The notes beneath the pieces were generated by a model that saw only the letters and a list, made by a program, of their open reading frames with translations, was not told where the DNA came from and ran no database searches. A DNA stretch of 64,000 bases, taken from Marinomonas ostreistagni (GTDB lineage: Bacteria > Pseudomonadota > Gammaproteobacteria > Pseudomonadales > Marinomonadaceae). Within the stretch, counting starts at the first letter, position 1. Each line of letters opens with the position of its first letter. The stretch covers positions 1 to 64,000 of the forward strand of contig NZ_JAEMUH010000011.1 in NCBI RefSeq assembly GCF_016461785.1, given 5' to 3'. Positions 54,741 through 62,042 of this stretch are shown here, one piece after another. Made by a program: the position numbers and the translations under genes.

Positions 54741-55805
54741 ATGATTCCGAAACAAAACTTTGCGCCAAGAGTGCTGGAGTGGTTTGACCAGCACGGGCGC
54801 AAACACCTTCCTTGGCAACAAAATAAAACCCCATACCGTGTCTGGATTTCTGAAATCATGCTTCAGCAAACCCAAGTCACTACTGTGATTCCCTATTACG
54901 AGCGTTTTATGGAATCCTTCCCTGATGTGTACGCGTTGGCCAAAGCACCTCAAGACGAAGTGCTGTCTCATTGGAGTGGGCTTGGGTACTACGCCCGCGC
55001 CCGTAATATGCACAAAGCGGCGCAAAAACTAGTGGACGATTGGCAAGGTGAGTTTCCCATGACCCAAGAGGGTGTATGCGAGTTACCAGGCATTGGTCGT
55101 TCAACGGCAGCAGCGATCTTATCGATTTCTCGAAACGAGTCATTGGCGATTTTAGATGGCAACGTAAAGCGTGTATTGGCGCGTTATCATGCAGTGCCCA
55201 CTTGGCCTGGCGAACGTAAAACGGAAGCCGCCATGTGGGAACTGGCTGAGCATTACATGCCCGATGATCGTTGCGGTGAATATACCCAAGCGATGATGGA
55301 CTTGGGAGCGACGCTTTGTACTCGTTCTAAACCCCGTTGTGGTGAATGTCCCCTGCAGGAAGATTGTGATGGCTTGGCAACTGGCGTGCCCACAGACTTC
55401 CCGAAATCTAAACCGAAAAAAGCAGCGAAGCCTGTAAAAACGACCCAGATGCTGGTGTTATTAGCAGACGATCAAGTATTGCTTGAGAAGCGCCCAGCTA
55501 CTGGTATTTGGGGTGGTTTATGGAGCCTGCCGGAAGTCGCTCAGGACGAGGACATTATTCAAGCAGCGGAGCAGCGGCTCAAGGTAAGCGTGAAGGATGT
55601 CATCAGTCTGTCATCGTTCCGTCATACCTTTAGCCACTATCATTTAGATATCGTGCCATCAGAACTTTGGGTAACGGCTTCTACTACAATTCAAGAGCAA
55701 AGTAAGTATCAGTGGTTTTCTCGCGATCAAGCTTTGGCGCTCGGGCTGCCAGCGCCCGTCAGGACGATACTGGAAACTCACCAAAGCATGCGCCAGTTAA
55801 TTTAG
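54741..55805 (+). CDS. mutY: A/G-specific adenine DNA glycosylase MutY
   Basis: Removes adenine mispaired with 8-oxoguanine. The helix-hairpin-helix glycosylase domain has EIMLQQTQV (catalytic Glu38), the ELPGIGRSTAAAIL hairpin and LDGNVKRVLAR (catalytic Asp). The 4Fe-4S cluster ligands are the cysteines in CTRSKPRCGECPLQEDC. A C-terminal NUDIX-like domain starts at about residue 230 (QMLVLLADDQVLLEKRP) and recognises 8-oxoG. Length 354 is typical. Confidence 0.97.
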   Translation: MIPKQNFAPRVLEWFDQHGRKHLPWQQNKTPYRVWISEIMLQQTQVTTVIPYYERFMESFPDVYALAKAPQDEVLSHWSGLGYYARARNMHKAAQKLVDDWQGEFPMTQEGVCELPGIGRSTAAAILSISRNESLAILDGNVKRVLARYHAVPTWPGERKTEAAMWELAEHYMPDDRCGEYTQAMMDLGATLCTRSKPRCGECPLQEDCDGLATGVPTDFPKSKPKKAAKPVKTTQMLVLLADDQVLLEKRPATGIWGGLWSLPEVAQDEDIIQAAEQRLKVSVKDVISLSSFRHTFSHYHLDIVPSELWVTASTTIQEQSKYQWFSRDQALALGLPAPVRTILETHQSMRQLI

Positions 55806-55849
55806 CTTAACTTAATTCAATGCAAATTAAATAGAGACATCAAGCGACC

Positions 55850-57004
55850 ATGTTTTTCAGCGTATTTTGGAAATTCTTTTTGCTTGGTTGCACCAGCTTT
55901 GGTGGGCCAGCAGCCCATATTGGCTATTTCCGAAAAGAGTTTGTCGAGCGCCTCGGTTGGGCAACTGAGACGGAATACGCTCAGTGGGTGGCGCTGAGTC
56001 AGATTATGCCAGGGCCAGGTTCCAGCCAAGTCGGATTTGCCATGGGCTATCACCGAGGTGGTATTTTGGGTGCCGTGGCGGCATTTGTTGGCTTTACCTT
56101 ACCTTCCGTTGTCTTGATGTGCTTATTTGCCGCGCTGGACAGTCAATTTGCCGATGATGTGGTGTTTCAAGGAATATTGGCCGCATTAAAACTGATGGCA
56201 GTCGTTGTGATTTTAGATGCCATTTGGGGCATGGGGCGTTCGTTTTGTCAAAGCTACCGTACTCGCCTAGTCGCTTTGCTTGGTATGGTGTTTGTTTTAC
56301 TTTGGCCTCTTGGCTTGAGTGGTTTGCTGTTGGTATTAATAGCGGGAGCTGTGGGCGCTGTTTGGCTTGCTGATACGCCGACCAAAACCTTCACTACACC
56401 TGTGTCACGATCTATTGCTTATGCGAGTTTAGGGCTCTTTGTTGCTCTGTTTGTTATGGCAGCATTAATAAACGGTAACGGCGCTGCAGCGCTTATGGCG
56501 CAACTATTCCAGGCTGGAAGTCTTGTGTTTGGTGGTGGTCATGTGGTGTTGCCCTTGATGTCAGAGCAACTGGCCAACTTTGTCTCAACCACTCATTTGT
56601 TAACGGCTTACTCCGCTGCGCAGGCTGTTCCAGGTCCAATGTTTACCTTGGCAACTTATATTGGTGCGATACTCGCCCCTGACGGTGGCTTAGTGCTATG
56701 GGCAGTGCTGGCGACCTTGGCAATTTTCTTACCGGGCTTATTGCTCATGCTAGTAGGTCAGCATTTTTGGCAACGAGTAGGGTATTATCCACGGGTGCAA
56801 GGTGCCGTGAACGCGATCAATGCTGCCGTTGTGGGACTATTAGCCGCGACATTAATTTTCCCAATTTTGCCTGCTAGTGTGACTGGGATTTGGCAAGCTA
56901 TCATCGTGCTACTTGCGTTCGCATGGCTACGAGCAAAACAACCCGCTATTTGGCAAGTGGTTACTGTCTTTGTTGTAGGCGGCGTGGTTAGCGCATTGTT
57001 CTAG
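55850..57004 (+). CDS. chrA: Chromate transporter ChrA (CHR family, two-domain)
   Basis: A polytopic membrane protein of the CHR family, which exports chromate; some members handle other oxyanions. Both halves carry CHR signatures: FGGPAAHIGYFRKEF and MPGPGSSQ in the first, FGGGHVVLPLM and AVPGPMFTLATYIG in the second. About ten membrane helices and 384 residues make it the long-chain form. It lies between mutY and yggX, which are adjacent in E. coli and Pseudomonas, so it looks like an insertion into a core pair. Confidence 0.93.
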   Translation: MFFSVFWKFFLLGCTSFGGPAAHIGYFRKEFVERLGWATETEYAQWVALSQIMPGPGSSQVGFAMGYHRGGILGAVAAFVGFTLPSVVLMCLFAALDSQFADDVVFQGILAALKLMAVVVILDAIWGMGRSFCQSYRTRLVALLGMVFVLLWPLGLSGLLLVLIAGAVGAVWLADTPTKTFTTPVSRSIAYASLGLFVALFVMAALINGNGAAALMAQLFQAGSLVFGGGHVVLPLMSEQLANFVSTTHLLTAYSAAQAVPGPMFTLATYIGAILAPDGGLVLWAVLATLAIFLPGLLLMLVGQHFWQRVGYYPRVQGAVNAINAAVVGLLAATLIFPILPASVTGIWQAIIVLLAFAWLRAKQPAIWQVVTVFVVGGVVSALF

Positions 57005-57077
57005 TCGCTTGAAATCTGTAAGGTTAGCGCCATTAAGCTAGTAATAGAATCAGCTATTAAACGAATGAGAGAGAGGC

Positions 57078-57362
57078 ATGGCGAATATCGTATTTTGTAA
57101 AAAGTATCAGAAAGAATTAGAGGGCCTAGAGCGTGCGCCGCTTCCAGGTGCTAAAGGTCAAGAGATCTTAGCGCATGTTTCAAAGCAAGCCTGGCTTGAG
57201 TGGCAAGCTCTGCAAACCATGATCATCAATGAAAAGCACTTAAATTTGATGCAACCGGATACGCGTAAATATTTGCTAGAGCAGATGGATAAATTTTTCA
57301 ACAACGAACCGACTGATCGTTTACAGGGTTATGTTGACCCGAATGATATCCAAGAACTTTAA
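57078..57362 (+). CDS. yggX: Fe(2+)-trafficking protein YggX
   Basis: A small cytoplasmic protein linked to iron handling and protection of Fe-S clusters from oxidative damage. The family signature is complete: VFCKKYQKELEGL with its conserved Cys, LPGAKGQEIL, SKQAWLEWQ, and a C-terminal FFN then GYVDP. Length 94 fits. It usually follows mutY, whose Fe-S cluster it may help; here chrA intervenes. GAGAGGC precedes the ATG. Confidence 0.96.
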   Translation: MANIVFCKKYQKELEGLERAPLPGAKGQEILAHVSKQAWLEWQALQTMIINEKHLNLMQPDTRKYLLEQMDKFFNNEPTDRLQGYVDPNDIQEL

Positions 57363-57409
57363 GAAAAGCCGAATCTTTGAGCAGGTTGAACCCGCGATTA
57401 AATGCTTGT

Positions 57410-57429
57410 CCCCCCGCGAAGCCGGGGGG
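57410..57429. terminator. GC-rich hairpin between yggX and the FliL-like gene
   Basis: A seven-base stem CCCCCCG / CGGGGGG with a CGAAGC loop between convergent genes. There is no T run, so it could instead be a relic of a repeated element. Confidence 0.45.
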
Positions 57430-57438
57430 CAAACAATA

Positions 57439-57864
57439 TTATTGCGTGACGAAGCTGGCAAATAAAACGTCCATAACAGGTTCCGTGCCCGTTTCCTCTT
57501 TTAGCGCTTCATTCACTGCCACTTTTGCTTGCTCTCGAGTTTCTTCTCGAGCAATTGCACCAGTCACTTGTTCTTTTGTGCGAGCGCTTAAAAACATTAC
57601 TAGAGCATCTCTAACTAATGGCATATTCGCAAGGATCACTCCCTCGCGAGTGCTGTCCGTACGTAGGCTGATCTTAGTTTTGATGTAATGTAAGCGTGAC
57701 CCTGAAGCGTTGTAGTTGACAATAAAGTCTGGCGTTAGCTCAATATAGCTTGGCATCACGGGGGCCGCTTCGTCCTCAGCTAACGCAGGTTGCGTCATGA
57801 AAGCCAACAGACATGCCAGTGTGGCCAGCAACGGTCTTAGTCCTAATTTCGTGATGTGCTTCAT
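57439..57864 (-). CDS. FliL-like exported protein
   Basis: A signal peptide (cleaved near ALA-EDE) is followed by a domain resembling the periplasmic part of flagellar FliL: a membrane-distal IKTKISLRT strand, HxxLVRD-like PLVRDALVMFLSARTKEQVTG (split by a helix), and the REQAKVAVNEALKEE helix. At 141 residues it lacks the canonical membrane anchor if the signal is cleaved. No other flagellar gene is nearby, so it is an orphan paralogue with unknown role. It is convergent with yggX and divergent from dsbB. Confidence 0.8.
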   Translation of the reverse strand: MKHITKLGLRPLLATLACLLAFMTQPALAEDEAAPVMPSYIELTPDFIVNYNASGSRLHYIKTKISLRTDSTREGVILANMPLVRDALVMFLSARTKEQVTGAIAREETREQAKVAVNEALKEETGTEPVMDVLFASFVTQ

Positions 57865-58009
57865 AGTTCCTCTCTCGAATTCACAGCATTAGTGAGTATA
57901 CTACCCCTCATCTTGTTTATATGGCAGTAGTACAAGGCACTTTCTGACGATTTTACGGTCTAGCTTTGAACTGGTCACTGTTAAGTATTAATAAAAGGAT
58001 CTTTCCACT

Positions 58010-58498
58010 ATGGTTGCGTTCTTATCTGCACGTCGTTTTCATGGCTTGGTAGCATTTGCTGCGTTCGCTTTATTAGGTGTTGCGTTTTACATGGAATATC
58101 AAATGGGGCTAGAACCTTGCCCACTTTGTATGTTTCAGCGAATTGCATTTTTTTGTATTGGTATCGTGTCTTTGATCTCTGCAATAGGAAACAGTGTGAC
58201 TTGGCACAAAAAACTGGCTTGGCCGATTGTCGTGTTATCTCTGTTTGGGGCTGGCTTAGCGATTCGTCATCTTTATCTACAAAACCTGCCTGCCGAAGAG
58301 CTACCGGCTTGCTTACCTGGCTTGAGCTATATGTTCGAAGTGTTTCCTTGGCAGGAGATTCTGGAAGCCATGGTCATGGGAACCGGAGAGTGTGGTGATG
58401 TAGTATGGACTTTCTTAGGTCTCAGTATCCCTGGTTGGACATTGGTCGTCTTTGTTGGTATGGCGCTGGTAAATTTAGTGATTGCTTTGAAAAAGTGA
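58010..58498 (+). CDS. dsbB: Disulfide bond formation protein DsbB
   Basis: Inner-membrane enzyme that reoxidises DsbA and passes electrons to quinone. Four membrane helices carry the two periplasmic cysteine pairs: Cys37 and Cys40 (PCPLC) and Cys101 and Cys128 in the second loop. The quinone-site Arg follows in MFQR. Length 162 is usual. DsbA is encoded at 45 kb. It precedes the rsd gene, as dsbH precedes algQ in Pseudomonas. Confidence 0.95.
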   Translation: MVAFLSARRFHGLVAFAAFALLGVAFYMEYQMGLEPCPLCMFQRIAFFCIGIVSLISAIGNSVTWHKKLAWPIVVLSLFGAGLAIRHLYLQNLPAEELPACLPGLSYMFEVFPWQEILEAMVMGTGECGDVVWTFLGLSIPGWTLVVFVGMALVNLVIALKK

Positions 58499-58575
58499 GT
58501 TCATTTTTTTGATGTCGGTTACACAAGGTATAAAGTTGTTAACAAAACACGTCAGTGAAGATCTTGCAGGGGCTA

Positions 58576-58667
58576 TGAGATCGGAATATGCTAAAAAACA
58601 TCAATAATGGGTAAGATAAGTATGATCTCAGGGAATGAAGTAGTGTCATTGTTAGCACTTTGCTAAC
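58576..58667 (+). promoter_or_regulatory. Inverted repeats upstream of rsd
   Basis: TGAGATC (58576-58582) pairs with GATCTCA (58624-58630). A perfect hairpin GTTAGC-ACTTT-GCTAAC lies at 58651-58667, just before the ribosome site. They may form an operator and a leader structure. Confidence 0.3.
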
Positions 58668-58700
58668 CACGAAAATAAGAACGTAGTGAGGAGGCAAGTT

Positions 58701-59171
58701 ATGTTAGAACGTTGCAAAACTGCGCAGGAACGATGGGGGGGAGTTCATGAAATCATCGATCGTTGGTTGCAGCATAGAAAAGCGTTAGTAGAGACTTTTG
58801 TGAGCTTGCGTAACATAGGTGAATACACGCCGACAGATACACCCAAAGTATTGGTTTTCTGTGAAATGTTGGTTGACTATGTGTCAACTGGACACTTTGA
58901 GGTGTATGAGCAGTTGGCGTTAGAAGCGAAAGAGTTCCATGATGACTCGGCCCTACAATGTCTTCACAAACTTATGCCAGAAATCAACGCCAATACGAGT
59001 ATCGTGCTAGAATTTAATGACAAATACGATACTAAAGAGCATTGCAATAAACAGCTTGTTGATTTGCCGTTTGCTCTGCAAGCATTAGCTGTATTGATGG
59101 ATGAACGTTTTACTTATGAGAATAAGCTCATTGAGGAACTGCACGAGGCGCATAGCGAGCATAGCGCTTAA
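58701..59171 (+). CDS. rsd: Rsd/AlgQ family anti-sigma-70 regulator
   Basis: Binds region 4 of sigma-70 and helps alternative sigma factors gain RNA polymerase in stationary phase; the Pseudomonas homologue AlgQ affects alginate and virulence genes. It is all-helical, with CKTAQERWGGVHEIIDRWL, then VLVFCEMLVDYVSTGHFEVYEQL (split), then LMPEINANTSIVLEFNDKYD. The ATG at 58701 follows GAGGAGG; the GTG at 58686 would only add five residues. Its 156 residues match the family. Confidence 0.92.
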   Translation: MLERCKTAQERWGGVHEIIDRWLQHRKALVETFVSLRNIGEYTPTDTPKVLVFCEMLVDYVSTGHFEVYEQLALEAKEFHDDSALQCLHKLMPEINANTSIVLEFNDKYDTKEHCNKQLVDLPFALQALAVLMDERFTYENKLIEELHEAHSEHSA

Positions 59172-60132
59172 TCGCTTTGCTCTGATTGGCTTTAGCACCA
59201 CACTACTAATTGCTTGTTCAGCTGATGAACCGGTTAAAACCAGTTCAATGGCTGTGCAAGGCCTTTACTCAGCCGCTTTAAGTGATAGCGGCTCAAGCTC
59301 TCTTGTCGGCTCGATCCAGCATGGTGGAAGTTTCTGGAAAAATGCGCCTTCTCAACGTCTCTACAACTGGAATCATACTGCTGGGCAAGCAACTCCTTTA
59401 ATCAGTGTCGACATTGATCCAAGTGGAAATTTTGCTGTCACTGGTGGCGAGCGTACGATGGTCCTCTGGAGCGCTGTCACGGGTGAATCTCTTGGTTTTT
59501 GGAATACCCCTGGTTCCATTCGATCTCTAAAACTGACTCGAAATGGTGACTTTGCTCTGGTCGGCATGGACGATCAAACCGCTCGATTTTTTGACGTTAA
59601 AAATGGCGGTATTAAGCAGACACTTAGAACCGGTGCCATTGTAAGAAGCGTTGATGTTACTCCCGATGGTCGTTATGCACTGACCGGAGATGATCTGTAT
59701 CAGGTCATACTGTGGGATTTGAATACTGGTGAAGTGCGACAGCGCTGGCAATTAGATAACAATATTTCAACGGTTAAGCTGTCGGATGATGGTGCCTATG
59801 TGTTTGCCGCTGCCCAGTTGGGTGATGCAAAGATTTGGTCATCTGTGACAGGGGTTGAAGTGAGTCATATTGACACAGGGGCATTACAATCTCGTAATGT
59901 AACGATCAGCCAAGCAGTCTTTTCAAGTTCAAATCGTTCGCTTTTAATCGGTCAGCAAAACCGCCGTGTCAATTTGCTCAATGTGACAACCGGAGAAGTT
60001 ACTCGCTCTTGGGACTTGCATCTTAAAGATACTCTTCGTCCAACGGGCGCCGCGGTATTGGCCTTGGCGTTTGGGAATGGCAGTACTTATTACGCAATTG
60101 GCAGTAATGGCTACCTTAATGTATTGCAGTAA
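59101..60132 (+). CDS. WD40-repeat putative lipoprotein
   Basis: A hydrophobic segment ends in a lipobox (LLIAC, Cys at about residue 39), suggesting an outer-membrane or periplasmic lipoprotein. About five WD40-type blades follow, with ends such as TMVLWSAVTGE, TARFFDVKNG, VILWDLNTGE, DAKIWSSVTG and VNLLNVTTGE, giving a beta-propeller that probably binds a partner protein. The 5' end overlaps rsd by about 70 bases. The start is uncertain: ATG 59101, ATG 59116 or TTG 59131. Function is not known. Confidence 0.8.
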   Translation: MNVLLMRISSLRNCTRRIASIALNRFALIGFSTTLLIACSADEPVKTSSMAVQGLYSAALSDSGSSSLVGSIQHGGSFWKNAPSQRLYNWNHTAGQATPLISVDIDPSGNFAVTGGERTMVLWSAVTGESLGFWNTPGSIRSLKLTRNGDFALVGMDDQTARFFDVKNGGIKQTLRTGAIVRSVDVTPDGRYALTGDDLYQVILWDLNTGEVRQRWQLDNNISTVKLSDDGAYVFAAAQLGDAKIWSSVTGVEVSHIDTGALQSRNVTISQAVFSSSNRSLLIGQQNRRVNLLNVTTGEVTRSWDLHLKDTLRPTGAAVLALAFGNGSTYYAIGSNGYLNVLQ

Positions 60133-60156
60133 GCACATGTTTAAAATGGATACTAA

Positions 60157-60555
60157 ATGAAGTCTTTGTCAGAACCGATACAGCGTTGGGGGGCTGCAGC
60201 TTCCTTCCAGGCATTTTTATCCGTTGCTGCTGGCGCTTTTGGGGCTCATGGGCTGAAAAATATTGTGGCACCACCCGCATTAGAGTGGTGGCAAACAGCT
60301 TGTCAGTACCTTATGTATCACAGCTTGGCGAGCTTGGCCGCGATAATATTAACCATGATTGGCCTTCGTTGCTTGCTTGTGGTTCGCTTATTCACATTGG
60401 GTAATGTGTTGTTCGCGGGCTCTTTAATGATAATGACATTGACTGATGTACGCTGGCTTGGGGCTATCACTCCATTAGGTGGAGTGCTGTACTTGTCTGG
60501 GTGGGCTTTTTTGGCAAAAAGGTTTCTGAGCTGGAATAAGAAAGTGGCGAATTAA
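60157..60555 (+). CDS. DUF423 family small membrane protein
   Basis: An integral membrane protein of 132 residues with four predicted helices. The DUF423 signature GAFGAHGLK lies near residue 27, and a GGVLYLSGW segment near the C-terminus. E. coli YgdD belongs to the same family; no function is established. It follows the WD40 gene by 24 bases and may share its transcript. Confidence 0.88.
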   Translation: MKSLSEPIQRWGAAASFQAFLSVAAGAFGAHGLKNIVAPPALEWWQTACQYLMYHSLASLAAIILTMIGLRCLLVVRLFTLGNVLFAGSLMIMTLTDVRWLGAITPLGGVLYLSGWAFLAKRFLSWNKKVAN

Positions 60556-60620
60556 CAGACATTCTTTTTCGATTTTAGTACTATACGCGCCTTAAATTTG
60601 AACTCGAGATTGGCAATTTC

Positions 60621-61331
60621 ATGCAAGACGAACAACAACCGACAAATCCTGAAATCAAAAAGCGAACCATTCGAAGCTTTGTGGTCCGTGGTGGACGCAT
60701 GACCGAAGGTCAGCAACGCGCATACGATGCAAACTGGAAGACCTATGGTTTGGAAGCAGACCAAGGCCGAATTGATTACCAAGAAGTGTTTGGTCGCGAG
60801 TCGGATGTCGTGATTGAAGTGGGTTTTGGCATGGGTGCATCACTGGTTGAAATGGCGAAGAATGCCCCAGAGAAAGACTTTATTGGTATCGAGGTTCACC
60901 CACCCGGTGTTGCGAAGTTAATGATGCTGGCAGCGGAAGCGGGAATTCAAAACATTCGTGTCTACTGTCACGATGCTATCGAAGTTATGGCGGATTGCTT
61001 ACCACAAGGTCAAGCATCGACTTTCCAACTGTTCTTCCCTGATCCATGGCACAAGAAGAAGCACAACAAACGTCGCATTGTTCAGCCACTGTTTGCACAG
61101 CAAGTAGCAAACGTGTTGAAAGTAGGTGGTGTTTTCCACATGGCAACGGATTGGGAACCGTATGCGGAGCACATGCTAGAAGTAATGGAAGCTCAGACTC
61201 AGTATGAGAACGTTGCCGGTAAAAATACTTACCATCCTCGTCCTGAATGGCGTCCACTGACCAAGTTCGAACAGCGTGGTGAGCGCCTAGGTCACGGCGT
61301 GTGGGATTTGATTTATTCTAAGCTTGCTTAA
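60621..61331 (+). CDS. trmB: tRNA (guanine-N7)-methyltransferase TrmB
   Basis: Methylates G46 of tRNA with SAM. The class I methyltransferase motif is IEVGFGMGASLVEMA, followed by GIEVHPPGVAKL. The substrate site is FFPDPWHKKKHNKRR, and HMATDWEPYAEHML closes the core. Length 236 is typical. It is followed by a strong bidirectional terminator. Confidence 0.97.
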   Translation: MQDEQQPTNPEIKKRTIRSFVVRGGRMTEGQQRAYDANWKTYGLEADQGRIDYQEVFGRESDVVIEVGFGMGASLVEMAKNAPEKDFIGIEVHPPGVAKLMMLAAEAGIQNIRVYCHDAIEVMADCLPQGQASTFQLFFPDPWHKKKHNKRRIVQPLFAQQVANVLKVGGVFHMATDWEPYAEHMLEVMEAQTQYENVAGKNTYHPRPEWRPLTKFEQRGERLGHGVWDLIYSKLA

Positions 61332-61357
61332 CATTTGAATAAAAATTCATATCATAA

Positions 61358-61386
61358 AAAAACCGACGCGATGTGCGTCGGTTTTT
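61358..61386. terminator. Bidirectional terminator between trmB and the H-NS family gene
   Basis: A 12-bp perfect stem AAAAACCGACGC / GCGTCGGTTTTT with a five-base loop and T runs on both strands. Confidence 0.93.
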
Positions 61387-61421
61387 AGTTGAAAGCAAGG
61401 ATAAGCTATCTGTAACGATGC

Positions 61422-61820
61422 TTATTTGATCTCTGCTGACTCGCGAGAGTTGCCTGCATCAAAGTATGCTTGGAACGCTTTAGGTGTTCGGCCTCGACCG
61501 CTCCACTCGATAGTTTCACCGTTCCACTCAATACGATACTTCGGCTTAACAGTTTTGCCCTTTGTAGGGTTTGAGCGAGTACCGCCTAGTGAAGCAATCT
61601 CATCAATTGTCAGACCACTTTCTTCAATCATTTTTGCAATTTGAGCAGCTTGACGGGCTTTTGCCTCTACTTCTGCTTGGCGTGCTTGCTCATCTTCTTG
61701 CATCTTAACAAGGGCGTTGTTTAAGCCTTCGATAAGGTTTTCTAATTGTGCAATATTTAGCTCTTTTGCTGCAGCACGTGCTTTAGCTTTGTTTCCTGCT
61801 AGCTCTGCTAATAAACTCAT
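61422..61820 (-). CDS. H-NS family nucleoid-associated protein
   Basis: A DNA-binding protein of the H-NS/MvaT-like group, expected to bind and silence AT-rich, often foreign, DNA. The ATG at 61820 follows AGGGG and gives MSLLAELAGNK; the longer frame to 61847 is unlikely. Residues about 15-80 form a Glu/Ala-rich coiled coil for oligomerisation. The C-terminus has YRIEWNGETIEWSGRGRTP, whose GRGRTP loop is the minor-groove hook of H-NS. Length 132 matches H-NS. It stands alone, convergent with trmB and divergent from tex. Confidence 0.9.
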   Translation of the reverse strand: MSLLAELAGNKAKARAAAKELNIAQLENLIEGLNNALVKMQEDEQARQAEVEAKARQAAQIAKMIEESGLTIDEIASLGGTRSNPTKGKTVKPKYRIEWNGETIEWSGRGRTPKAFQAYFDAGNSRESAEIK

Positions 61821-62042
61821 GGTTTCCCCTATTAATCTGAAACGCATTTAGAACGCGAACACAGACAGAAATCCATCTAAAACTGTGTTTTGCTTAGTGA
61901 CATAAAAAGGTAAGCTTTCACTCCAACATACCCATATAATCTAAGAATAGCATTAAACTAACTATTCATATCAATCTAGAGCAAGTATTTTAATTTAAAT
62001 ATCCTTATTGCGCTAATACTCTTAAAGTTTTAAGTAAATAAT

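Noticed and set aside
57377-57688. 103-codon frame opposite the FliL-like gene
   Set aside because: It starts at the GC-rich hairpin and runs antisense through a signal-peptide-bearing gene.
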